A stretch of 40,737 nt of DNA from Candidatus Segatella mututuai (GTDB taxonomy: Bacteria; Bacteroidota; Bacteroidia; Bacteroidales; Bacteroidaceae), in contig DJOI01000030.1 of NCBI GenBank assembly GCA_002439605.1, positions 1 through 40,737 on the forward strand. The letters run 5' to 3'. Every line of letters starts with the position of its first letter. Within the stretch, counting starts at the first letter, position 1. Both the position numbers and the translations under genes were made by a program. Shown here one piece after another: positions 34,094 to 40,737 of the stretch. The notes under the pieces are model-generated. The model saw only the letters and a list, made by a program, of their open reading frames with translations. It ran no database searches and had not been told where the DNA came from.

Positions 34094-34248
34094 TTCTGTT
34101 GTGCGCACTCTATAAACTTATAGATGGGGATGTCAAGTTCATCAAGGCTTGATATCCCTTTTTCTCTTTCCGCTGTACTCTGCAACAGGCGAAACCTCAG
34201 AAGTATGGCAGACGAAAGCTTGGCTACTTTCACTTTTTCTCCATTTTG

Positions 34249-34280
34249 TTTGGTTTTTACTCATTATTTTACTAATTTTG
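34249..34280 (+). promoter_or_regulatory. Promoter of the HU genes
   Basis: TTTG at 34249-34252, 20 bp, then TAATTTTG at 34273-34280, 47 nt upstream of the HU ATG. Confidence 0.85.
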
Positions 34281-34327
34281 CATGTCCAAGGATTTTTCCT
34301 AATATCCACATATAGATTTTTATCATT

Positions 34328-34621
34328 ATGAACAATAAAGAATATATAGCAGAACTTGCTCGCCAAACGGGGTATTCGCAAGAGGATACGCAGAAATTGG
34401 TGAGGAAAGTGATAGACGCAATGATTTCTCAGTTTGAGGAGGGAGAAGCTGTCGCCATTCCCAATTTCGGAACCTTTGAGGTCAAGAAACGCATGGAACG
34501 CATGGTTGTCAACCCCACGACCAAGAAGCGTCAGCTCGTACCTCCCAAGTTGGTACTTGCCTTTCGCCCTGTAGCTGCTATCAAGGAAAAACTAAAGAAT
34601 GGAGGTACAGGAGATGAATAG
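34328..34621 (+). CDS. HU-family DNA-binding protein
   Basis: A 97-residue nucleoid protein with the HU helical N-terminus (NNKEYIAELARQTGYSQ), the turn IPNFGTFEV in place of GFGTF, and a beta-arm ending in VVNPTTKKRQLVPPK. The Pro of the NP pair would intercalate into DNA. Length is normal. The next gene overlaps its stop by 8 nt, so the two are translationally coupled. Confidence 0.95.
   Translation: MNNKEYIAELARQTGYSQEDTQKLVRKVIDAMISQFEEGEAVAIPNFGTFEVKKRMERMVVNPTTKKRQLVPPKLVLAFRPVAAIKEKLKNGGTGDE
34601..34613 (+). promoter_or_regulatory. Purine-rich ribosome binding site deciding the HU-LysM start
   Basis: GGAGGTACAGGAG directly precedes ATG 34614. A real Shine-Dalgarno is unusual in this window, and it favours ATG 34614 over ATG 34599, which lies before the purine-rich motif. 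Confidence 0.6.
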
Positions 34622-35897
34622 GTCCAGTATATCGATTGTAGCTAAGATTCTTGCCGAGAAGAATGGTATGACCATCTCGGAGGCAGAGGCTTTCGTCAAG
34701 CGGATGTTTGATGTGGCAAATGCTGTGATGCAGGCTGACAAGCAATTGAAGATAAGATGGCTTGGTACGTTTAAAGTGATGCCAGTCAAAGACCGTGAGA
34801 GTGTGGATGTCAATACTGGAGAGCGAATCATTATTGGTGGTCGCGACAAAATCACTTTTACTCCCGACAATATCTTGAAGGAAATAGTCAACAAGCCCTT
34901 TGCGCAGTTTGAGACCGTAGTGGTCAACGATGGAGTTGATTTCAGCGAGATAGACCGGAAGTTTGCCTTCGAGTCCAAGGAGGAAGCGTCTTCGGCTTCT
35001 GATGAGCAACCGTCTGCAAACCTGTCGAACCCTTTACCTGTGGAAGAGGTGAAAAGTATTCCTTTGGTAGCAGGACAACCTGCGTCTGTAGAAAAGGAAA
35101 AAGAAGTCCCCGTGGCACATCCCTTGGCAAAACAGCCTGTACAGGCAACATCAGTGGTGCAAGAGCCGGAACCTTCTGTAGTGGAGGAAAGTTCCAAGCT
35201 GGCGGTAGAAACTCCTCCTGTTTTGGAGAAAGCAGCAGAGCCTAACCCCGAAACGATAGCTCCCGCTCCTCAGAGCGAGCAGGCCATACCTGCATCTGAG
35301 ACAAAAAATATTGTCGAGGAGGAAGACAGAGGCGATGACTCTGATTCAGGTGGAAAGCATTATTTCATGCTTCCACGGTATGTGATGTATGTGGCTGTCA
35401 TCCTGATTGTGGCATTGATAGGAGGAATTGGATGGTTTGCCTTCAACTATGGCAAGATGCAGGCTCAGCGCAATAATCTCGCTATGCAGTTGGATGAGAT
35501 GCAGAAGGCACGCCTGGTGAAAGACAGTATCGCGCAAGCCCAGAAGAACGACTTGCGTATCAAAGTCCTGCAAGATAGTGCCCGCTTGGCACAGGCAGCA
35601 GAGGTTGTGAATGATGTTGACGAGCAGAAAACTTTGGAAGAAACCAAGCCGAAAGCCGAGTCGCAGAAAGCAAGCGAGTACGATGCCGACCCACGAGTAC
35701 GTACTGGCGCTTATCGCATATTGGGTGTGGGGCAGACAATAGTTGCCAAGAGTGGGCAGACGCTGAGCCGTATCAGCAATCTGTATCTTGGTCCAGGCAT
35801 GGAGTGTTATATAGAGGCCGTCAATAAAGGAGTAGTCGATGTGAAGGCTGGCCAGAAAATCAACATACCTAAATTGGAACTGAAGAAAAAGAAATAA
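34614..35897 (+). CDS. Membrane-anchored HU-like protein with LysM-like C-terminal domain
   Basis: A 427-residue three-part protein. Residues 1-95 form an HU/IHF-like domain (AEKNGMTISEAEAFVKRM, WLGTFKV, ITFTPDNILKEIVN). Residues about 120-245 are a low-complexity P/E/A/S linker. One membrane helix (about 256-278, VMYVAVILIVALIGGIGWF) is preceded by basic residues, placing the N-terminus in the cytoplasm. A short coiled-coil region follows, and the last about 60 residues look like LysM (AKSGQTLSRISNLYLG, then VKAGQKINIP), which binds peptidoglycan. It would join the nucleoid to the cell wall. HU domains fused to a membrane helix and SPOR domain are known in Bacteroidota (HU-CCDC81_bac families). 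The LysM version seems related. Coupled to the HU gene upstream. Confidence 0.8.
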   Translation: MNRSSISIVAKILAEKNGMTISEAEAFVKRMFDVANAVMQADKQLKIRWLGTFKVMPVKDRESVDVNTGERIIIGGRDKITFTPDNILKEIVNKPFAQFETVVVNDGVDFSEIDRKFAFESKEEASSASDEQPSANLSNPLPVEEVKSIPLVAGQPASVEKEKEVPVAHPLAKQPVQATSVVQEPEPSVVEESSKLAVETPPVLEKAAEPNPETIAPAPQSEQAIPASETKNIVEEEDRGDDSDSGGKHYFMLPRYVMYVAVILIVALIGGIGWFAFNYGKMQAQRNNLAMQLDEMQKARLVKDSIAQAQKNDLRIKVLQDSARLAQAAEVVNDVDEQKTLEETKPKAESQKASEYDADPRVRTGAYRILGVGQTIVAKSGQTLSRISNLYLGPGMECYIEAVNKGVVDVKAGQKINIPKLELKKKK

Positions 35898-36335
35898 GCA
35901 AAAGAAGAAAAAATGTGTGGCTTTTATCTTGAAATTCTGCTAAAATCTGCCGAATAGCTTAAAATGAGCGATTTACAAGTGTTTCACCTCAATAGAGGTA
36001 ATGATTTAGTAATAGTTTTAACTTCTGTATTATACATAAGTTTGCTTTACTTGTCAAACAACTCTTTTCGGTGACAAAGGTACAACATTTATGTGGATTG
36101 ATGAAAATCTCATCCATTTTTTAGATTTTATTTTCAGTTGCTGCCATATACGTAACTACTCAATACCCCTTGGATGTGTCAAATCCGCAAAATATTGATG
36201 ATTTTTGTTTTTTATGATTGAAAACAGGCTATTATGTCAAATGAGTACTTGAATTTCATTTTAGGGGGGTGAGTGGTTACAAGAACATCTGAGACCTACA
36301 GAGAATGAACTGCCAACCAGTGGGGAATGATAAAT
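35898..36335. other. AT-rich intergenic region, no confident gene
   Basis: It contains a minus-strand promoter-like pair at 36075-36106 and a 17-codon reading frame at 35984-36037 (minus). A small stem ACCTC/GAGGT lies at 35986-35999. The rest holds nothing recognisable. Confidence 0.6.
36075..36106 (-). promoter_or_regulatory. Orphan promoter-like element, leftward
   Basis: On the minus strand TTTC (36103-36106), 20 bp, then TACCTTTG (36075-36082). No annotated gene lies downstream; only a 17-codon frame starts 38 nt after the -7 box. Confidence 0.45.
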
Positions 36336-36373
36336 TGAAAAATGCTTCCATACTGCGAAAGTACGGAAGCATT
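36336..36373 (-). terminator. Terminator after the exported paralogue pair
   Basis: On the minus strand AATGCTTCC pairs with GGAAGCATT (36341-36349, 36365-36373), with four further inner pairs, then TTTTT at 36336-36340. It lies 23 nt beyond the stop of the gene at 36397. Confidence 0.9.
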
Positions 36374-36396
36374 GGTATGTGGGAAAAGACAAAATG

Positions 36397-37077
36397 TTAT
36401 TGCAGACTCTTGTCAAGAATTTCAAGAAGAATGGTAGGGTCTTCATGGATTTGCTCTGCTGTGATGCCTCTCTTTTCAACCTCATCAGCTACGGCAGGAT
36501 AGTCCTTGAATTTCTCTCTTATCTTTTTCAAAAGTTTTTGTTGAGAATATTTTTCTCTCTTGGCATTAAATTTTTTGTTTTCAAACAACCTCCAATAATA
36601 TACATGCTTGCCCCCGTCAACCGTATAGTCATACGCTCTACATCCTAAATAAGACTCAATATTTGTCCATATACCAGTAAACGACCTGCTGTGGGTGGAA
36701 TTGTCAAAAGCAAACGGTTCCATGTAGCCAGTGACATGTTTCCCCTTGTAAACTTCAGTTGCCATATATGGAAATTTAGGGTCGTCATCTACAAGAATGA
36801 AAGTGCGTTTCTTGCCATCTTGGAGAGCATTATCCACCACAAGTGATTTAATGTCTACAATTTTGTATTTTACATCCTTGCCATTTTGCGTTTCACTGAA
36901 ATAGATGTTCTTTTTCATGAAATGAATGTCGTTCTGCAAATAGCCGTTAAGCACTGTACCGTCTTTGAGTGTCAGCACAGCTTTTGGCCAAACGACTTTC
37001 TCTTTCGGCTTCTTGGCGTTTGCACTTATCGCAAACGAGAACACCATTAGAAAGATGATAAAAAGTAACTTTTTCAT
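36397..37077 (-). CDS. Exported protein of unknown function, paralogue 1
   Basis: I do not recognise a named family. The start is set at ATG 37077 (MKKLLFIIFL), since an upstream in-frame GTG adds only two residues. The 226-residue product has a signal peptide ending SANA. A beta-rich part follows with LTLKDGTVLNGYLQND and IVDIKSLVV, then VYKGKHVTGYMEPF, and a helical C-terminal part KIREKFKDYPAVADEV ending DPTILLEILDKSLQ. These elements recur in the same order in the neighbour at 37166. A TATTTTTG -7 box lies at 37119-37126. The NGxVxxGxxQ opening resembles small secreted Bacteroidota proteins; periplasmic or surface location is inferred. Confidence 0.8.
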   Translation of the reverse strand: MKKLLFIIFLMVFSFAISANAKKPKEKVVWPKAVLTLKDGTVLNGYLQNDIHFMKKNIYFSETQNGKDVKYKIVDIKSLVVDNALQDGKKRTFILVDDDPKFPYMATEVYKGKHVTGYMEPFAFDNSTHSRSFTGIWTNIESYLGCRAYDYTVDGGKHVYYWRLFENKKFNAKREKYSQQKLLKKIREKFKDYPAVADEVEKRGITAEQIHEDPTILLEILDKSLQ

Positions 37078-37118
37078 ATGCACGTTTATTTAATGTTTCG
37101 ATAAATATTTTAACGCTA

Positions 37119-37126
37119 CAAAAATA
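37119..37126 (-). promoter_or_regulatory. -7 box before exported paralogue 1
   Basis: The minus strand reads TATTTTTG, 41 nt upstream of ATG 37077. The -33 element is poor (TTAT). The gene may also be read from the upstream paralogue promoter. Confidence 0.45.
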
Positions 37127-37165
37127 TGACTATAAAAACTTTAGCATAAATCCTAATAAAGGAGA

Positions 37166-37801
37166 TTATTTTAAAACTTCATCAAGTTTTTTGACTAATA
37201 TCGTAGGGTCTTTACGAAACTCTTTCATGCTAAGGTCTTTGAGCACTTCATTTATTTGCGGATAGTCCTTAAAATACCTTTTCAACATGGTTTTTTGACC
37301 AATCCCAACAGTAATACTATTGTCCATGAAATGATAAGTTCTCGCAAAATCCTCATTCTTGGATTTGTAATAAAACATAATGCCAAATCCGTAAATGCTA
37401 CCTGATTTCACATGAGTATTTGTACTTATGTAGTGAACATAAGCTGATATATTTTTCCCTTCATAAACCGGATGGAGAAATACGGGATTTTTGTAGAGTT
37501 TGGGGGCTTTTTTGTAAGACATTCCCAATCCCATCTGGGAATGCAGAGGAATCCAATTTGTCACTTCTTCAGCCTTTTTATCATAGAATTTTATTTCTTT
37601 TACATCAGCAGAAGTATAGTCAAAGTTCTCACCACTCACTTCATCCTTTATTCTAACTTCGTGAGTATTATCTACATTAAAAGACAATCTCTGAATTTTG
37701 CCTTTCACAACTTTTCCGTTGTTTAAAATAACCTCAGAAGTCTGAGCTTGAACTATTCCACAAAAAAGAATAGCAAGAAACATAATAATCAACTTTTTCA
37801 T
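37166..37801 (-). CDS. Exported protein of unknown function, paralogue 2
   Basis: Start set at ATG 37801 (MKKLIIMFLAIL), matching the neighbour; two ATGs upstream (37807, 37828) are also in frame. The 211-residue protein has a signal peptide ending IVQA, then VILNNGKVVKGKIQRL, DVKEIKFYD and VYEGKNISAYVHY. It ends in LKRYFKDYPQINEVL and DPTILVKKLDEVLK. The last two blocks align closely with the gene at 36397, whereas the middles differ, as expected for an old tandem duplication. No catalytic motif is evident. Promoter at 37851-37882; 88 nt separate it from the downstream copy. Confidence 0.82.
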   Translation of the reverse strand: MKKLIIMFLAILFCGIVQAQTSEVILNNGKVVKGKIQRLSFNVDNTHEVRIKDEVSGENFDYTSADVKEIKFYDKKAEEVTNWIPLHSQMGLGMSYKKAPKLYKNPVFLHPVYEGKNISAYVHYISTNTHVKSGSIYGFGIMFYYKSKNEDFARTYHFMDNSITVGIGQKTMLKRYFKDYPQINEVLKDLSMKEFRKDPTILVKKLDEVLK

Positions 37802-37850
37802 ACGCATGACTATTTGATTTTGTTTCAATTTAAATTGATTGTTTTGTTTG

Positions 37851-37882
37851 TAAAGATAGGTTGCTTTTCTTTAACCACCAAA
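37851..37882 (-). promoter_or_regulatory. Promoter of the exported paralogue pair
   Basis: On the minus strand TTTG (37879-37882), 20 bp, then TATCTTTA (37851-37858, one mismatch to TAnnTTTG). It lies 49 nt upstream of ATG 37801. Confidence 0.7.
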
Positions 37883-38008
37883 GAAAGAAACTGTTATTAA
37901 CACAAATATATGGATATATAACGAAGTTTAGCATGTGATGGTAGTAATTGCAGTTGATATACTCATTTCCTGCGACCATCGGGAGTGAAATTTCTCCGTC
38001 CTCATGGT

Positions 38009-38050
38009 GGAGCGAGGAGTTTTGGGGTTCCCAAAACATAACCTCGCTCC
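38009..38050. repeat. Long inverted repeat (hairpin)
   Basis: GGAGCGAGG (38009-38017) pairs with CCTCGCTCC (38042-38050), and TTTTGGG (38020-38026) pairs with CCCAAAA (38030-38036), leaving a 3-nt loop and small internal bulges. No T run follows on either strand, so it is not a standard terminator. Confidence 0.85.
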
Positions 38051-38538
38051 CTCTTATAAGAACAAAAGACGAGACATTTGTCCTTCGGCTCTTCATGCCC
38101 AAGGTTGCAGACCTTAATTCTCTCAATTTGCGCCAAACATCAAAGCTGCCACATTGAAAAAAACAAGGTAACAGACACAAACCACCTTGTTCTTGAAGTG
38201 TTCAAAGGATAAGGTGATAATATTCAGTGCGCAACTTGCCAAGTGTAGTAATTGTGTTTTATTGTTTTACTTTGTGAACTATGCCGAGTGTGTTATGTGC
38301 GCTGTGTGTCCTCGGTATAGTCTGCATAAATCTAATGCCATGCTAAAACACTGCGGAGGTTCGCCCAAGTGGTTGGAGGCGCAAAGCCACCAAGGAACGT
38401 TGCTGCAATCATTTCGGAGAATAGAGAGGTTGCCAATAAATCCACAAGTACATTCTACGGCAGACCAAGTGATGGGTATTTTTCAGTTGAATAGTTGAAA
38501 ACATGTTGTATAGTGATGAAAATCAAAGACTTGACCTG

Positions 38539-38724
38539 TCAACAAGTTCTCAACAAAGTTTCTACACAACACTTCATTGGGCAAAAGAGAAACATAGACA
38601 TGAACATTGAGGATTTCTCTTTTCATCATTCTCTTTCTTTTGTTGAGACATTTGTTGAGAGTATGTAGAGCCGTAAATACTTGATATTCAACACTGTTTT
38701 CTGTATATTCAACAAATCAACAAA
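38539..38724. repeat. Cluster of TCAACAAA-type motifs
   Basis: TCAACA-core motifs occur on the plus strand at 38539, 38550, 38689, 38709 and 38717 (the last two in tandem, period 8). On the minus strand TTTGTTGAGA occurs at 38640-38649 and 38652-38661 (period 12). TCTCAACAAA at 38548-38557 is an exact inverted copy of the latter. Seven motifs in 186 bp, just beyond the integrase operon, suggest recombinase binding sites. Confidence 0.6.
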
Positions 38725-38771
38725 AATAAGGGGAATAGTCCGCACTTTTAATGGCATAGGACTATCCCCTT
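38720..38771 (-). terminator. Terminator of the integrase-RhuM-like operon
   Basis: On the minus strand AAGGGGATAGTCC (38759-38771) pairs with GGACTATTCCCCTT (38728-38741, one bulged base) around a 17-nt loop. ATTTTTGTTG follows. It lies 80 nt past the stop at 38851. Confidence 0.8.
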
Positions 38772-38850
38772 CAAATAAGCTCTTCATGCTTATGCTTCAA
38801 TACTTATCCACGACAGTACGACAGCGCCAAGCCAACAAGCAAGAGGACAT

Positions 38851-39225
38851 TCAACTAAAGGCGGTTGTTCCTCTATTGAGTTGTAGGACAATGACACTAC
38901 TTTTCTCTTTTGCCCCGTACAACCTCTTTATGATTGTGTCACGAAATCGAAGTGCCCCGTATGAGTTTATACAGAAGCAAAGTGCAACAATCATCTTGAA
39001 GCCATACAACGTTTGCCAAATGCCATTGGAAGTTTCTTGTCTCTGTTGTACCTCTGACACAGGCAACAAGCCCTCCTTGTATATCGCCCTTATAACAGAA
39101 TTGAGTTTCGGGGCGGTGACATGAAGCATATCGACCAATTCACCCTCACTCATCCACAAGTCTTGCAAGTTGGACGGAATGGAAAGTTCTCCATTTCCGT
39201 CCATAGTGATTACAGTTCTTTTCAT
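38851..39225 (-). CDS. Small RhuM-like protein coupled to the integrase
   Basis: A 124-residue protein that begins MKRTVITMDGNGELSIPSN. Its core LWMSEGELVDMLHVTAPKLN, then IRAIYKEG, then LYGFKMIVALCFCINSYGALRFRDTIIKRL (in parts), aligns by eye with the N-terminal domain of the RhuM/virulence family (WLTQKQMAELFGVSRPTIS, NIFKEG, YNLDMIIAVGYRVNS, RFRIWATKVL). The first block looks like a helix-turn-helix. RhuM proteins are usually over 300 residues; this is the N-terminal domain alone. Similar small proteins are often seen beside Bacteroidota integrases, as I recall. Its ATG overlaps the integrase stop by 4 nt (ATGA), so it is translationally coupled. A regulator or accessory recombination factor is possible. 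Confidence 0.65.
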   Translation of the reverse strand: MKRTVITMDGNGELSIPSNLQDLWMSEGELVDMLHVTAPKLNSVIRAIYKEGLLPVSEVQQRQETSNGIWQTLYGFKMIVALCFCINSYGALRFRDTIIKRLYGAKEKSSVIVLQLNRGTTAFS

Positions 39226-40445
39226 GCCATTCCTCCCATTGTTGGCAAATGCCCCTTGATTCGACTTTCAAAGACAGATATGTCATGCTCCAACTTGTTG
39301 CTTGTCACCTTGGCGTATATCTGTGTCGTGGTGATGTTCGTGTGACCGAGTATCTTGCTTACTGTCTCAATCGGCATACCGTATTCCAGAGACAATACTG
39401 CAAACGAGTGCCTACTAACGTGGTACGAGATTCGTTTCTTGATGCCACACATTGCAGCCACTTTCTTGATGCGCTTGTTGATAGTGTCAAGTCTGCCGAT
39501 ATTGAACAAGTGGCTGTCCTTTCTCAATGGCTTGTATCTCTCAACAATCTGCATCGGAATATCCATCAGCTTGACTTGAAACGGCACGCCTGTCTTTTAA
39601 CGCTTGGAAACTATCCAAGGAGCACCGTTTATCATGCTGATGTTGTCCTCCGTCAAGTTCTTTGTGTCAATGAAAGAGATGCCTGTCCAACAGCCAAAAA
39701 CGAACAGGTCTCTTGCAAACGCCATGTTGGGGTCTTCCAACTTTATCTCTGTCATGGCGGTAAGCTCGTCCAAGGTCAAGAACTCACGTTCCTTGTGGTC
39801 TGGGTCAACGTGGTACATGGCAAAAGGGTTTCTCGGTATCTTGCCGTTGTAGTGTGCTGCCGTGACGATATGCTTCAATGGTATGGAGTATATCCAAATG
39901 GTGGATTGCGTAAGCCCAATGACATTCTTCAGATACAGGCAATAGTCACGGATGAACTCCTCGGTAAGTTCATTCATCGCCATGTCGCTGCGCTTGTACT
40001 GAAACTTGATGAACTCGGCAACGTACCTTCTCACCACAAGATACTTGCGGTAGGTTCTGACGGCTCGGTCTTTCCCCACACGCTTGGCAAAGGCTGCGTT
40101 CTCCTTGTCAAAGGCTCTGAGCAATGTCTCGTACTCCGTGCCGATGCCTTGGTATGCGTTTCTCACCATCTCTGCGGTAACGAACGCCTCACGGTCGGAA
40201 AGTCGCTGGTAATGCTTGGCGATTTGAGCCTTGATGTTGTCAAGCGCAAAGTTCACCTCCTTGGCTTCCTTGCTTCTGCCCTTGGCTCTGTTGCCCTTGG
40301 CATCCCATATCGCCTTGCTTACGCTCTGCTTGCAGCTGAACTGTGCGATAGTTCCGTTAATTGTCACACGTCCCATGATAGGGACAATTCCGTTTCTCTC
40401 CTTGCTTCCATTTACATAGAAGACAGTCTTGAATGTACTTCTCAT
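39222..40445 (-). pseudogene. CTnDOT-like tyrosine recombinase with an in-frame stop
   Basis: The 408-codon frame has an arm-binding N-terminal domain (about 1-100), a SAM-like core-binding domain (about 105-215) and a catalytic domain. A TAA at 39597-39599 (codon 283) splits it after WIVSKR; the same frame resumes with KTGVPFQVKL, so a single base change explains it. The catalytic HVSRH, LGHTNI and the tyrosine in TTQIYAKV all lie after the stop, so the 282-residue product cannot recombine DNA. At the first catalytic Arg position the protein reads TGISFID; IntDOT-type integrases also lack this Arg, so that is a family trait. Promoter and downstream coupling are intact, suggesting recent inactivation or a sequencing error. 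Confidence 0.88.
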
Positions 40446-40468
40446 AATTCCTTGCTTTTTGTTTGGTG

Positions 40469-40499
40469 CAAAATTAAATCATGAGAGTTGCATGGCAAA
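40469..40499 (-). promoter_or_regulatory. Promoter of the integrase operon
   Basis: On the minus strand TTTG (40496-40499), 19 bp, then TAATTTTG (40469-40476): a full consensus match, 23 nt upstream of ATG 40445. Confidence 0.85.
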
Positions 40500-40712
40500 T
40501 TCGCAACCTGTGCAGAATGGAGAAGTAAGAACTGAAGCCGTTAAATATGCTTATTAGGGCGTTTCTTTGAGGTAATGACTTGAAAGCGTTTCCACTTCTC
40601 AAATCCGCCTTTTTCGCATTTCCTCACGAATGCCACTAAAAGCCAACGACTGCCACAACCACTTGAAACTCAAAATAAAAGCTCAAGTCTGCTATTTTTT
40701 GCTTTTTTTATC

Positions 40713-40733
40713 AGTCTTTTAACTAAAAAGACT
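40713..40733. repeat. Inverted repeat near the right edge
   Basis: AGTCTTTT (40713-40720) pairs with AAAAGACT (40726-40733) around AACTA. No gene is seen between the integrase promoter and the window end, so this may be a terminator for a gene off the window or a recombinase site. Confidence 0.5.
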
Positions 40734-40737
40734 CAAA

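Larger units (their letters stand above)
37829..38850. other. Gene-poor kilobase with inverted and clustered repeats
   Basis: Short open frames exist (37830-38180 minus, 38187-38498 plus) but show no family resemblance; the first overlaps a promoter. The stretch carries that promoter (37851-37882), a strong hairpin at 38009-38050, a cluster of TCAACAAA-type motifs (38539-38724) and the terminator of the integrase operon (38720-38771). It looks like the edge of a mobile element or decayed DNA. Confidence 0.6.

Noticed and set aside
37830..38180. 116-codon minus-strand frame
   Set aside because: No family resemblance, and it overlaps the promoter of the exported pair and the hairpin. Kept only as part of the gene-poor stretch.
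38187..38498. 103-codon plus-strand frame
   Set aside because: Cysteine-rich, no homology recognised, no promoter. It could be a decayed fragment but cannot be supported.
39585..39600. Frameshift as the cause of the split integrase
   Set aside because: Both halves are in the same frame; only the TAA separates them, so it is a nonsense change.
39249..40484. 411-codon plus-strand frame over the integrase
   Set aside because: Antisense to a clear recombinase; it stays open only because of the codon bias of the real gene.

Overview
The window looks like chromosome from a Bacteroidota member, most likely Prevotellaceae (a Prevotella/Segatella-type gut organism). Three things point there. Promoters repeatedly show the Bacteroidota pattern TTTG, 19-20 bp, TAnnTTTG (for example 5417-5447, 13136-13167, 19539-19569, 26443-26474, 34249-34280, 40469-40499). 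Shine-Dalgarno sequences are sparse and leaders are A-rich. The gene set and order are typical: atpD-atpC before atpB-E-F-H-A-G, bamD-rpoZ-DUF4293, serC-serA-DUF1015, and an S16 protein with a long K/A/E tail. Genus-level placement is inference.

Layout. 1-604 has no convincing gene but holds a 21-bp degenerate tandem repeat. 605-4416 is a leftward operon: secreted 5'-nucleotidase/cyclic phosphodiesterase, NudC-type NAD pyrophosphatase, MFS permease. 4524-5261 encodes a short DnaJ-like cochaperone ending in a textbook terminator. 5470-6588 is an exported protein of 14 MORN repeats. 6727-11665 carries a YhcH-family sugar anomerase, glycogen branching enzyme GlgB, a DUF6057-like membrane protein and an exported TPR protein. 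11737-13050 is a DbpA-like RNA helicase. 13224-17205 is the serine operon (serC, serA, DUF1015, YigZ/IMPACT). uvrB (17353-19395, leftward) diverges from bamD-rpoZ-DUF4293 (19588-21329), followed by rpsP, a Wzx-type flippase, an NhaD-type antiporter and pfkA. 26588-34093 is the complete F1Fo ATP synthase operon. 34328-35897 holds an HU protein and an unusual HU-transmembrane-LysM fusion.

From about 35900 rightward the character changes to accessory DNA. There is a long AT-rich gene-poor stretch, a tandem pair of paralogous exported proteins, and a mobile-element module read leftward. That module is a CTnDOT-like tyrosine recombinase with an in-frame TAA, coupled by a 4-nt overlap to a small RhuM-like protein and closed by a terminator. 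A cluster of TCAACAAA-type motifs and several inverted repeats lie around it and may be recombination sites. The far end of the element is not in the window.

The least routine items are the membrane-anchored HU/LysM protein, the disrupted integrase with its RhuM-like partner and nearby repeat cluster, the duplicated exported proteins, the phased direct repeats before the ATP synthase promoter, and the heptanucleotide repeat just before atpA. No CRISPR array, rRNA or tRNA was found.
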